DNA of 7,987 nucleotides from Planktothrix sp. UBA8402 (GTDB lineage: Bacteria; Cyanobacteriota; Cyanobacteriia; Cyanobacteriales; Microcoleaceae), in assembly GCA_003456035.1 (NCBI GenBank), contig DMPJ01000063.1:1-7987 (forward strand). The letters are read 5' to 3'. The translations under genes and the position numbers were made by a program. The notes beneath the pieces were generated by a model that was not told where the DNA came from, did not search any database, and worked only from the letters and a program-made list of their open reading frames with translations. This document shows positions 1 to 6,158 of the stretch, piece by piece; the first letter of the stretch is position 1; each line of letters opens with the position of its first letter.

Positions 1-34
1 GCTCCCCCTGCTCCCCATTCAACTGAATGCAAAA

Positions 35-532
35 TTAAAGGCCAATTACATATTTTTGCCACTCTTTGTTCATACCGCTTTTAACGTGCCTAGTAACTTC
101 AAAATAGAGGCTACTATGGGGTTTACGCGGTGTGATCCGCAAGTTCATTCCTGCCTCCTTGGGGGTACGACTGCCCTTTCTGACATTACAGCAAACACAG
201 GCCGAAACCAGATTTTCCCAGGTGTCACCGCCCCCACGAGACCGGGGAATAATGTGATCTAGGGTTAAATCATCTCCGGTATGACCACAGTATTGACAAG
301 AGTGGCTATCCCGGTGCAATATATTCCTTCGGGTGAGTGGAATATCTTTATAGGGAACCCGAACATAGTGGCGCAGCCTAATCACAGTTGGCAAGGGAAA
401 ATCGGGGAGAATGAATTTTCCATTATGCTCAACCTGCTCGGCTTTTTCTTTGAGTAATAAGACAACCGCCCGTCGCCAAGTCGTAATATTGAGTGGCTCA
501 TAGGAGGCGTTCAATACCAAAACACTACCCAT
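35..532 (-). CDS. HNH endonuclease family protein
   Basis: A 165-residue protein with a complete HNH (beta-beta-alpha metal) nuclease core in its middle. Seen: CQYC at residues 79-82 and CVCC at 112-115 form two CxxC zinc knuckles; between them are [11 protein letters not shown] (91-101) with the DH pair D92-H93, then N107, and after the second knuckle N116 and K119. These match the HNH consensus with zinc-stabilised fold. The N-terminal 70 residues ([20 protein letters not shown]) are the usual lead-in of the stand-alone cyanobacterial and bacterial HNH proteins of about 165 residues, so the length is normal. Known of the family: metal-dependent DNA nicking or cleavage, physiological role mostly unassigned. 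It is divergent from alr with 73 bp between the starts. There is no neighbouring methylase or intein, so a restriction or homing role is not supported. Start is the first ATG ([10 protein letters not shown]), matching the family's usual N-terminus; no clear Shine-Dalgarno. Confidence 0.93.
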   Translation of the reverse strand: MGSVLVLNASYEPLNITTWRRAVVLLLKEKAEQVEHNGKFILPDFPLPTVIRLRHYVRVPYKDIPLTRRNILHRDSHSCQYCGHTGDDLTLDHIIPRSRGGGDTWENLVSACVCCNVRKGSRTPKEAGMNLRITPRKPHSSLYFEVTRHVKSGMNKEWQKYVIGL

Positions 533-605
533 TGGCTAAATTTTGCGATAAGATTTGACCGATATTAACACAGCTTAACGCCTTCATGGGTTAAACGACA
601 AAAAT

Positions 606-1811
606 ATGGTGAGTGGAAAATCTATTTCTATTGGAAACACGACTTTGCTCAATTGGGAAATAGAAGTTGGAATTCGTCAACGGGCGTGGGTGGAAGTGGA
701 TTTAGAGGCGATCGCCGAAAATATCCGCCAGCTTAAGAGTTTATTATCTCCCCAAACCAAATTAATGGCGGTGGTCAAAGCCGACGCCTACGGACATGGG
801 GCTGTTTCCGTGGCTAAAACCGTTTGTCAGGCGGGAGCCGGGTGGTTAGCCGTCGCCACCCTTCCAGAAGGGATAGAATTGCGAGAAGCGGGTATTAAGC
901 AACCGATATTACTATTGGGGGCGATCCATACGGCGCAAGAAGTGCAAGCGATCGCCCATTGGCAACTTCAACCCACTTTATGCACACCCCAACAAGCATT
1001 ATTATTCTCAGAAACTTTAAATCAATTCCATCAATCTTCTTCAGTTCAAATTAAGATTGATACGGGAATGTCACGGTTAGGAACTCCCTGGCAACAAGGG
1101 TTAGAATTTTTTAAATTAGTTCAACGATTACCTAATTTAGAATTAGCCGGAATTTATTCCCATTTTGCCACAGCCGATAGTCCTGATCCCACAGTGATGC
1201 GACAACAACATTATCGCTATGAAAATGTGATTAATGAAATTAGAGATCATTGGCAATCTGATTCTGATCTGCAATTTCCATTATTACATATTTCCAACTC
1301 GGCGGCAACATTAGCAGATAAAAATTTACATTATGATATGGTGCGAATTGGATTAAGTCTTTATGGTCTTTATCCTGCCCCCCATTTAGCATCTGTAGTT
1401 ACTTTAAAACCCGGTATGCAAATTAAAGCCAGGGTAACCCAAGTTAAAACCATTGAAGCCGGAACTGGAGTCAGTTATGGCTATCAATTTATTGCTAAAA
1501 AACAAACCAAAATCGCCGTAATCGGAATTGGTTATGCCGATGGCATTCCTCGCAATCTTTCTAATAAAATTAAAGTCTTAATTCGAGGTCAATTAGTTTC
1601 TCAAATTGGCACAATTACTATGGATCAAATTATGTTAGATGTGAGTGAAATTCCCGATTTACAGGTCGGGGAAGTCGTTACCTTATTAGGTCGGGATGGA
1701 GAATATTCTATTTCCGCCGATGATTGGGCGCATACCCTGGGTACAATTTCATGGGAAATTCTTTGTGGATTCAAACATCGACTTCCCAGGGTTAATATTA
1801 TGAATAAATAG
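606..1811 (+). CDS. alr: Alanine racemase (PLP-dependent)
   Basis: Interconverts L- and D-alanine in the cytoplasm, supplying D-Ala for peptidoglycan. Seen: the PLP-binding motif MAVVKADAYGHGA with the Schiff-base lysine at K58; the N-terminal TIM-barrel domain follows (KIDTGMSRLGT at 150-160, GIYSHFATAD at 182-191, HISNSAATL at 228-236, MVRIGLSLYGLYP at 245-257). The C-terminal beta domain carries the second catalytic base, Y291 in GVSYGYQF, then GIGYADGIPR (307-316) and TMDQIMLDV (338-346), ending in the expected SWEILCGFKHRLPRV. All key residues are present. At 401 residues it is slightly longer than usual because about 20 residues precede RAWVEVDL; the ATG at 606 has no clear Shine-Dalgarno, and a later non-ATG start cannot be excluded. 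The first third is visibly richer in G+C and carries two HIP1 octamers; the remainder is AT-rich. Convergent with the oxidoreductase gene downstream. Confidence 0.97.
   Translation: MVSGKSISIGNTTLLNWEIEVGIRQRAWVEVDLEAIAENIRQLKSLLSPQTKLMAVVKADAYGHGAVSVAKTVCQAGAGWLAVATLPEGIELREAGIKQPILLLGAIHTAQEVQAIAHWQLQPTLCTPQQALLFSETLNQFHQSSSVQIKIDTGMSRLGTPWQQGLEFFKLVQRLPNLELAGIYSHFATADSPDPTVMRQQHYRYENVINEIRDHWQSDSDLQFPLLHISNSAATLADKNLHYDMVRIGLSLYGLYPAPHLASVVTLKPGMQIKARVTQVKTIEAGTGVSYGYQFIAKKQTKIAVIGIGYADGIPRNLSNKIKVLIRGQLVSQIGTITMDQIMLDVSEIPDLQVGEVVTLLGRDGEYSISADDWAHTLGTISWEILCGFKHRLPRVNIMNK
708..715. repeat. HIP1 octamer GCGATCGC
   Basis: Highly iterated palindrome of cyanobacteria, here in the extended form GGCGATCGCC inside alr. 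It supports the cyanobacterial assignment. Confidence 0.9.
948..955. repeat. HIP1 octamer GCGATCGC
   Basis: Second HIP1 copy in alr, 240 bp after the first, within the G+C-richer 5' part of the gene. Confidence 0.9.
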
Positions 1812-1885
1812 TTATTAAAGACTTGGGTTATGGCAGTTGCCGCATCTGTCTATATTTTTACCGTTTTAAATAGGTTGATCTTGTA

Positions 1886-1999
1886 ATATGAAATCCAATT
1901 ATAGATGCTACAGATGCTTTTCCTAACCCCCGGTGTAGAGACGTTTCATGCAACGTCTCTACACCGGGAATATGTAGCAAACATTAAGGGATTTCATAT
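1886..1999. repeat. Nested degenerate inverted repeat in alr/oxidoreductase intergenic region
   Basis: Three sets of arms share one centre. Outer: ATATGAAATCC (1886-1896) pairs with GGATTTCATAT (1989-1999), 11/11. Middle: TGCTACA (1906-1912) pairs with TGTAGCA (1973-1979), 7/7. Inner: the 17-bp hairpin at 1929-1968. Outer and middle arms are separated by exactly 9 nt on both sides; middle and inner arms by 16 nt on the left and 4 nt on the right. The right outer arm lies in the last codons (YEIP) of the minus-strand oxidoreductase, whose stop is at 1984-1986. The symmetric spacing suggests a single palindromic element, possibly a decayed MITE or foldback, rather than chance arms. Its mobile nature is inference: no second copy is in the window and no target duplication is evident. 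Confidence 0.55.
1929..1968. terminator. 17-bp-arm hairpin, short dispersed repeat type; possible bidirectional terminator
   Basis: CCCGGTGTAGAGACGTT (1929-1945) and AACGTCTCTACACCGGG (1952-1968) are perfect reverse complements around a 6-nt loop TCATGC. The GTAGAGACG...CGTCTCTAC core resembles palindromes that I recall as abundant in intergenic DNA of filamentous cyanobacteria. It sits between two convergent genes, 117 bp after the alr stop and 15 bp beyond the oxidoreductase stop, so a strong RNA hairpin would form from either strand. There is no U-run after it on either side, so a canonical intrinsic terminator is not shown; blocking read-through or stabilising 3' ends is inference. Confidence 0.7.
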
Positions 2000-3042
2000 A
2001 ACCAATTTGCGGCATCTATTCCCGATTTTAACGCCCCTTCAATTTGATTTCCACCACACCAGTCCCCCGCACAAACTAAGGGTAATGGAGTTGTATTGGT
2101 TAAACAAGAAACGCTTAAAGGTGTTCGACAAAAAGCATAACGCCAGCGATGAATTTGCATCCATTCAGGAGTATCTAACCAGGGTAATAAGGTATTTGCA
2201 GCTTGATTAATTAATTTTTGTCCTACGGCGTTTAAATCAGTTTCTTCTAAGTATTGTTGAGCAAAATTACGATTACTTTGAATCACAAAAACAGGCTGGG
2301 TAGAATTTAAGCGTTTACTGTTATCTATTCCCACCCAAGCTAATATTTGATCATCCGAGAAATTCACCGCTTTCCAATCTGGAATATCGGGATTATGTTC
2401 TTGAGAATAACCTGCTATTACCGTAATACAAGGATCATACTCAACGGATTTTATCTGATTTAAAAAAATAGATTCAAACTCAATATTAGACGATTCTAAT
2501 AATATCAAGACTTGGGGGGCAGGAATGGCGATCACCAGAGATTTTGCTGTTACTATTTCAGGTAATTCTGGATTATTTTTATCGGTTAATTCTATATGAC
2601 ATTGCCAAGTATTTTCCGTTGTAATTGTCACAGATTCAACTCGACTATTCAACTGAATATTTAAGCCCTCAGCCATAATTTTTCCGACGGTATTCATACC
2701 AGAAGGCATGATATAATAGGGTTGAGAAATAGCTGGAGGTTGGAGTTGATTTTGTTTAAACTCATAGAGAGTATTTGTCCAAACTTGTAATTGATTTTCT
2801 AAGGGTTCACAGGTGATTAATTGTTGAATTAACTGTTGTAATTGTTCCCCTTTCGGTTCCAAATAACGCACTCCATGATCTGCACGAGTTCCTGATACTC
2901 GTCGAGTCGCCATCCGTCCTCCCACCCCCCTTGATTTATCTAAAACTATAACCTTATATCCGGCTTTTTGTAATTGTTGAGCGCAGGTTAAACCGGAAAC
3001 TCCTGCACCGATAACGGCGACATCAAATATGATTGAATTCAT
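1984..3042 (-). CDS. Renalase-like FAD/NAD(P)-dependent oxidoreductase
   Basis: A 352-residue flavoprotein. Seen: an N-terminal Rossmann dinucleotide-binding motif VIGAGVSGLTCAQQL (residues 10-24) with G12, G14 and G17 and the acidic ribose ligand D35 at the end of the second strand (KVIVLDKS); then RGVGGRMATRR (38-48) and ADHGVRYLEP (54-63), the GG-R signature of amine oxidase/renalase flavoproteins; and a C-terminal second FAD motif, VCAGDWCGG followed by IEGALKSGIDAAN, with AGD at 325-327. This order matches the predicted NAD/FAD-dependent oxidoreductases related to renalase (COG3380 type), and the length is normal for them. Substrate is unknown; oxidation of aberrant NAD(P)H isomers or an amine is only a family-based possibility. 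No signal peptide or membrane segment. The start is the first ATG, placed directly before the Rossmann strand; no clear Shine-Dalgarno. Divergent from the toxin-antitoxin cassette, convergent with alr. Confidence 0.88.
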   Translation of the reverse strand: MNSIIFDVAVIGAGVSGLTCAQQLQKAGYKVIVLDKSRGVGGRMATRRVSGTRADHGVRYLEPKGEQLQQLIQQLITCEPLENQLQVWTNTLYEFKQNQLQPPAISQPYYIMPSGMNTVGKIMAEGLNIQLNSRVESVTITTENTWQCHIELTDKNNPELPEIVTAKSLVIAIPAPQVLILLESSNIEFESIFLNQIKSVEYDPCITVIAGYSQEHNPDIPDWKAVNFSDDQILAWVGIDNSKRLNSTQPVFVIQSNRNFAQQYLEETDLNAVGQKLINQAANTLLPWLDTPEWMQIHRWRYAFCRTPLSVSCLTNTTPLPLVCAGDWCGGNQIEGALKSGIDAANWLYEIP

Positions 3043-3069
3043 GGGTATTGTTGAACTTCAGTTTCTTAG

Positions 3070-3075
3070 ATTATA
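3070..3075 (-). promoter_or_regulatory. Possible -10 box for the oxidoreductase gene
   Basis: Read on the minus strand this is a perfect TATAAT, 27 bp upstream of the ATG ending at 3042, giving a plausible short leader. No good -35 hexamer is seen 16-18 bp upstream, so this is tentative. Confidence 0.3.
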
Positions 3076-3144
3076 AGTGTCTATTGCTAATTCCTGATAT
3101 TGTAAATGAATGAAAGTTGTAATCTGATGGGTTGTGTTAAAATT

Positions 3145-3489
3145 ATGGAAGTTCAACCTAAGCAAGTAAAAACCTATTTAAAACCTGATGGAACAAGTCC
3201 CTTTGAAGAATGGCTAGATGCTTTTCAGGATATTAGAGGAGTATCTCTAATTAAGAAACGACTAAGGCGAGTTGAACTTGGAAATTTAGGAGATTATCGT
3301 TCAGTAGGAGAAGGAGTATATGAATTTAGGATTGATTATGGATCGGGTTATCGCATTTATTTTGGACAAATTGGTTTAACTGTTGTATTACTTCTTTGTG
3401 GGGGTGATAAAAGTTCTCAAAAAGAAGATATTAAAAAAGCTAAAAAATACTGGAGAAATTATGAACAAACTGAAAGTTCCCACAAGTAA
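3145..3489 (+). CDS. Type II toxin, RelE/ParE superfamily (Gp49/HigB-like)
   Basis: A 114-residue basic protein, counted from the ATG that gives MEVQPKQVKTYL. Seen: YLKPDGTSPFEEWLDAF at 11-27, RLRRVELGNLGDYRSVGEGVYEFRI from 39, YGSGYRIYF at 65-73 and VLLLCGGDKSSQ at 81-92, followed by the IKKAKKYW tail. This series is diagnostic of the putative addiction-module killer proteins (PF05973-type). Related toxins are mRNA interferases acting at the ribosome; activity here is inferred, not shown. The upstream in-frame ATG at 3106 would add 13 residues (MNESCNLMGCVKI) not typical of the family, so the internal ATG at 3145 is preferred; neither has a strong Shine-Dalgarno, and a TTAAAAT -10-like stretch at 3137-3143 abuts the later ATG. 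The 3' end overlaps the antitoxin gene by 29 bp: toxin-first order, as in higBA. Confidence 0.88.
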   Translation: MEVQPKQVKTYLKPDGTSPFEEWLDAFQDIRGVSLIKKRLRRVELGNLGDYRSVGEGVYEFRIDYGSGYRIYFGQIGLTVVLLLCGGDKSSQKEDIKKAKKYWRNYEQTESSHK

Positions 3490-3796
3490 AAACTATCACG
3501 AATATTTGATTTCTTCTCTCAAAGACCCAATTAGTGCTGCTGGCTATTTAGAAGTGATCTTAGAGATTGAAGATAATCAACCTGAACCCGAATTACTTCA
3601 GGCTGCATTTAAAGATATTGTTGATGCGTATTTACAAAATCATCAGTTAACTGAAGAAGCTCATCAACTTTATAACAAGCTAGATCAGATGTTATCTCAA
3701 AGTAAAGGTGAAGAAATTTATACATTCATTTCCTGGCTTAATGCAATGGGTTTACAATTAAATGTAACAGTTAAACCCGTTGAGCAAAAAGAATAA
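3461..3796 (+). CDS. HigA-like antitoxin partner with divergent HTH region
   Basis: A 111-residue protein starting at ATG 3461, behind GGAG at 3452-3455; longer upstream readings in this frame run through the toxin gene and are not needed. Seen: the N-terminal NYHEYLISSLKDPISAAGYL (11-30) is the hallmark of antitoxins paired with Gp49-type toxins, which usually read YHEYL..SLKDP.EAAAYL. The C-terminal half (LTEEAHQLYNKLDQMLSQ at 63-80, TFISWLNAMGLQLNV at 88-102) aligns in length with the usual Xre-like helix-turn-helix, including the final LxxLNAMGL helix, but lacks the common GLSRESLY recognition-helix sequence. Role: neutralises the toxin and, in the family, represses the operon by binding its promoter; DNA binding here is uncertain because of the divergence. 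Translational coupling with the toxin is likely from the 29-bp overlap. Confidence 0.82.
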   Translation: MNKLKVPTSKNYHEYLISSLKDPISAAGYLEVILEIEDNQPEPELLQAAFKDIVDAYLQNHQLTEEAHQLYNKLDQMLSQSKGEEIYTFISWLNAMGLQLNVTVKPVEQKE

Positions 3797-3880
3797 TCAT
3801 AAATTTCCGGGGATCTGATGATCAATTGTTAATAAAACAGGATTTACTGATCAGGGATAAGAGATTTTCCCAAAAAGTAG

Positions 3881-3886
3881 TAAAAT
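3881..3886 (+). promoter_or_regulatory. Possible -10 box (TAAAAT) for the yaaW-like gene
   Basis: TAAAAT lies 30 bp before the Shine-Dalgarno of the next gene. No recognisable -35 is positioned upstream, so support is limited to the hexamer and its location. Confidence 0.25.
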
Positions 3887-3910
3887 GGTAAACGGAAGAA
3901 CTCCCAATTG

Positions 3911-3916
3911 AGGAGG
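3911..3916 (+). promoter_or_regulatory. Perfect Shine-Dalgarno AGGAGG deciding a TTG start
   Basis: AGGAGG is followed by 9 nt and then TTG at 3926. The other in-frame TTG (3908-3910) immediately precedes the Shine-Dalgarno and could not use it, so the downstream TTG is the likely initiator. Confidence 0.8.
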
Positions 3917-3925
3917 ATATCAACA

Positions 3926-4765
3926 TTGGACGAACTTAGATCTGGATTAGAACTGGCAACAGAAGATGAATTAGAACAGTTGACAGAACTCTTGTTTAGT
4001 CGGGGTTTGAACCCTTTAGACTATGTAAAAACTCCCACCCCTATCGACGTTCAAAGTCGAGACCGGGAAGCTTGGTTAGACGCCTTAGAACAGCGTTTTC
4101 GCTATCTTGCCGCCGATGGGGTAACGGTTTTACGGGGAAAAACTCAACAGGTGACTTACCGCCAAGCGTTAATTCAAGTTTGTCGTTATTTGAAAATTCC
4201 TTATGCAAAAAACCTGTCAACTTCTGATTTAGAAGCGGAAGTTTTTTTGCATCTTTTAGGTCAAGTTTGGAAACGTTTACCCCAGTCAGAACAAACCAAC
4301 CTCACCCAAAAAGTTCAGAAAGCATTAACAGAAACTAACCCATTAAAACCCTTACCTATTTCTGCTCAAAAAGACCCGTTAGGATGGTTATTTAAAGCCG
4401 GAAGTTTGGTAGCAGTTAATTCTGTTATTCGCCCGATTATTTTAGGACAAATCGCCAGTCAATTTGCCTTACATTTTGCTAAATATCAAGTAGCAAAAGA
4501 AGCCTTAATCACGGGAGGCGCAACCGCAGCCACTCAATTTCAAAATTATGTTGCTATTCAAACAGCAAACCGAGGAATGGCGGTTACCGCAACCAAATAT
4601 GGGTTAACTCGCAGTGTATTTTCTTTCCTAGGGCCGTTATTATGGACGTGGTTAGTTGCTGACTTAGGATGGCGAGCTATTTCTACTAATTATGCGCGGA
4701 TTATTCCTACCATATTTACTTTAGCACAAATTCGTTTAACCCGTTCAGATTGGGCTTATTCTTAA
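3926..4765 (+). CDS. YaaW family protein (UPF0174/DUF3944-like)
   Basis: A 279-residue protein of unknown biochemical function. Seen: an N-terminal helical segment (ELRSGLELATEDELEQLTELL); a middle region RYLAADGVTVLRGK followed by YRQALIQVCRYLKIP and STSDLEAEVFLHLLGQVWKRLP, which parallels E. coli YaaW in order and spacing (GGDS...RG...YR..L.DV..RLK, then the FEIE..LLE.FL...WKK segment); and a C-terminal part rich in small hydrophobic residues (GGATAATQF, then SFLGPLLWTWLVADLGWRAI) ending in ARIIPTIFTLAQIRL, equivalent to the YaaW RVTIPAVLQIACLR tail. The C-terminal hydrophobic stretches could touch a membrane, but no clear signal peptide is present. Translation is assigned to TTG 3926 because of the AGGAGG at 3911-3916; no ATG or GTG start is available between the upstream stop at 3881-3883 and there. 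Family assignment is from remembered similarity, moderately strong. Confidence 0.78.
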   Translation: MDELRSGLELATEDELEQLTELLFSRGLNPLDYVKTPTPIDVQSRDREAWLDALEQRFRYLAADGVTVLRGKTQQVTYRQALIQVCRYLKIPYAKNLSTSDLEAEVFLHLLGQVWKRLPQSEQTNLTQKVQKALTETNPLKPLPISAQKDPLGWLFKAGSLVAVNSVIRPIILGQIASQFALHFAKYQVAKEALITGGATAATQFQNYVAIQTANRGMAVTATKYGLTRSVFSFLGPLLWTWLVADLGWRAISTNYARIIPTIFTLAQIRLTRSDWAYS

Positions 4766-4781
4766 TACTAATTAATACTAA
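4762..4781 (+). repeat. Two tandem copies of TTAATACTAA across a stop codon
   Basis: TTAATACTAA occurs at 4762-4771 and again at 4772-4781, plus a partial TT. The first copy contains the yaaW-like stop codon TAA (4763-4765). It is probably slippage in an AT-rich spacer; no function is evident. Confidence 0.75.
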
Positions 4782-4809
4782 TTTGAGGTTTTTTGAACGA
4801 CTTTAACCC

Positions 4810-6123
4810 ATGCAATCAATACTTTTACCCCACCCAGAACGACGGTTACAGTTACCTTGGAATTGTTTACAATGGGGGGTGTTTTTATTACCTATTTTAC
4901 CAATATTTAGCAGCATCTCTATTTTTTTGGGAATGATTCTCAGTTATCAACGTCAGTTTAAATTAATTCGGAAAAATCTCCTTAACCAAGGGTTAGCTAT
5001 TGTAAGTATTTTATTAATTATTATTTCTATAATAGCAGATAATTCCCTTGAATCTTTAATCGGTTTAAATAATTTTATTCCCTATTTTATTATGTTTGCG
5101 GGGTTAAGTCAAATTATCCAAACCCCTAGTCAATTGCGGCACTTATCATGGTTAATGATATTCGGTGCTATTCCCGTGACAATTTTGGGACTCGGACAAC
5201 AGTATTTAAACTGGTCGGGAATTGATATTTTACAGGTAATTTTAGGTTGGAGTTTACAACTCAATGGTAACCCGGTGGGTCGAATGTCATCGGTATTTAT
5301 GTATGCTAATATTTTGGCAGCATATTTAATAATTATTTTTACATTAACCCTAGGATTATTAATTGAAGAATGGCAAAATAAAGCTCCAAAATATGATGTT
5401 TACTTTCTAAATAAAAACCAGAAAATAACACTATTAATTATCACACTATTATTAACAGCAATTGACTTAATTTTAACCAACTCTCGTAATGCTTGGGGAT
5501 TAGCAGTTTTATCAAGTTTAGCTTATGCTTTATATTTAGGATGGTGGTGGTTAATATTATTAGTGACTACAGGAGTAACGGCCGTTTTCGGGTCAGCTTT
5601 TGCACCCTCTCCGATTAAACAAGGGTTAAGAATGATTATCCCCGCTTATTTTTGGCAAAGAATTACCGATGAAAATTTTGTCCGTCCGGTAGAAACCCTA
5701 AGAATTACCCAATGGAAATTTGCCTTAAATTTAGCCCAAACTCGCCCATTAACCGGATGGGGATTAAGAAATTTTACGCCCTTATATGAAGCTAAAATGA
5801 ACGTTTGGTTAGGTCATCCCCATAATTTATTTTTAATGATGTTAGCTGAAATGGGAATTCCCACAGCACTATTTTTTATGGGAATAATAGGTTGGATTTT
5901 AAGTCAAGGATTTTTGTTATTAAAGAATAGCTTAACTCATCCTTCAGAGCGATTAATTTATTATAGCTATCTAATTACCTTTTTAGCGTTAATTTTGTTT
6001 AACTGTTTTGATGTCAGTTTATTTGATTTTAGAGTAAATACCTTAAGTTGGATAATTTTATCAGGAATTTGGGGAGTTGTTTGTAATGCTATTGGTAATT
6101 CTACTAAAAACAGTTATAATTAA
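4810..6123 (+). CDS. O-antigen ligase/polymerase-like membrane protein (Wzy_C family)
   Basis: A 437-residue polytopic inner-membrane protein with about ten hydrophobic segments (roughly 20-45, 60-76, 86-105, 112-130, 160-185, 204-223, 229-260, 338-364, 383-400, 410-427). Seen: LTNSRNAWGLAVLS (222-235), the arginine-containing segment of the Wzy_C domain; then an extramembrane loop with RITQWKFALNLAQTRPLTGWGLRNF (R298 to F322) and the family hallmark GHPHNLFLMMLAEMGIP (335-351) with H336 and H338, followed by the final helices and the FDVSLFDFRVNTLSWI segment. Known family roles: ligation or polymerisation of undecaprenyl-linked glycans; cyanobacterial IctB also belongs to this superfamily. 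Which glycan is used here is unknown: no glycosyltransferase or flippase is nearby. An in-frame TAA at 4804-4806 fixes the ATG at 4810 as the first possible start; the Shine-Dalgarno is weak. It starts 44 bp after yaaW, same strand. Confidence 0.85.
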   Translation: MQSILLPHPERRLQLPWNCLQWGVFLLPILPIFSSISIFLGMILSYQRQFKLIRKNLLNQGLAIVSILLIIISIIADNSLESLIGLNNFIPYFIMFAGLSQIIQTPSQLRHLSWLMIFGAIPVTILGLGQQYLNWSGIDILQVILGWSLQLNGNPVGRMSSVFMYANILAAYLIIIFTLTLGLLIEEWQNKAPKYDVYFLNKNQKITLLIITLLLTAIDLILTNSRNAWGLAVLSSLAYALYLGWWWLILLVTTGVTAVFGSAFAPSPIKQGLRMIIPAYFWQRITDENFVRPVETLRITQWKFALNLAQTRPLTGWGLRNFTPLYEAKMNVWLGHPHNLFLMMLAEMGIPTALFFMGIIGWILSQGFLLLKNSLTHPSERLIYYSYLITFLALILFNCFDVSLFDFRVNTLSWIILSGIWGVVCNAIGNSTKNSYN

Positions 6124-6144
6124 ATCATCTTTTAATAGTCCTAA

Positions 6145-6150
6145 AAGGAG
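6145..6150 (+). promoter_or_regulatory. Shine-Dalgarno AAGGAG of the Uma2 gene
   Basis: AAGGAG lies 8 nt before ATG 6159, a strong site in a window where most genes have weak ones. It confirms the start. Confidence 0.8.
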
Positions 6151-6158
6151 TAACTTTT

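Noticed and set aside
56..262. 68-codon plus-strand frame opposite the HNH gene
   Set aside because: It is antisense to the conserved HNH core and has no independent support.
533..605. TTGACC at 555-560 as a -35 box for alr
   Set aside because: No acceptable -10 hexamer occurs 16-18 bp downstream, so I could not support a promoter although one must lie in this divergent gap.
1905..2210. 101-codon plus-strand open frame over the hairpin and the oxidoreductase 3' end
   Set aside because: It runs antisense through a convincing flavoprotein gene and through the palindrome; its peptide has no recognisable domain.
3383..3460. N-terminal extension of the antitoxin (lysine-rich, within the toxin gene)
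   Set aside because: The extension MYYFFVGVIKVLKKK is an out-of-frame reading of the toxin; the ATG at 3461 has a GGAG site and gives the family-typical N-terminus.
3885..3911. Eight-codon mini-ORF (MVNGRTPN) whose TGA touches the AGGAGG of the yaaW-like gene
   Set aside because: Its ATG overlaps the putative -10 box, it has no ribosome site, and the peptide is not a recognisable leader.
3797..3925. Repeated TGATCA and CTGAT words suggesting an operator or terminator after the antitoxin gene
   Set aside because: The repeats are short and irregular, with no stable stem or U-run; consistent with chance.
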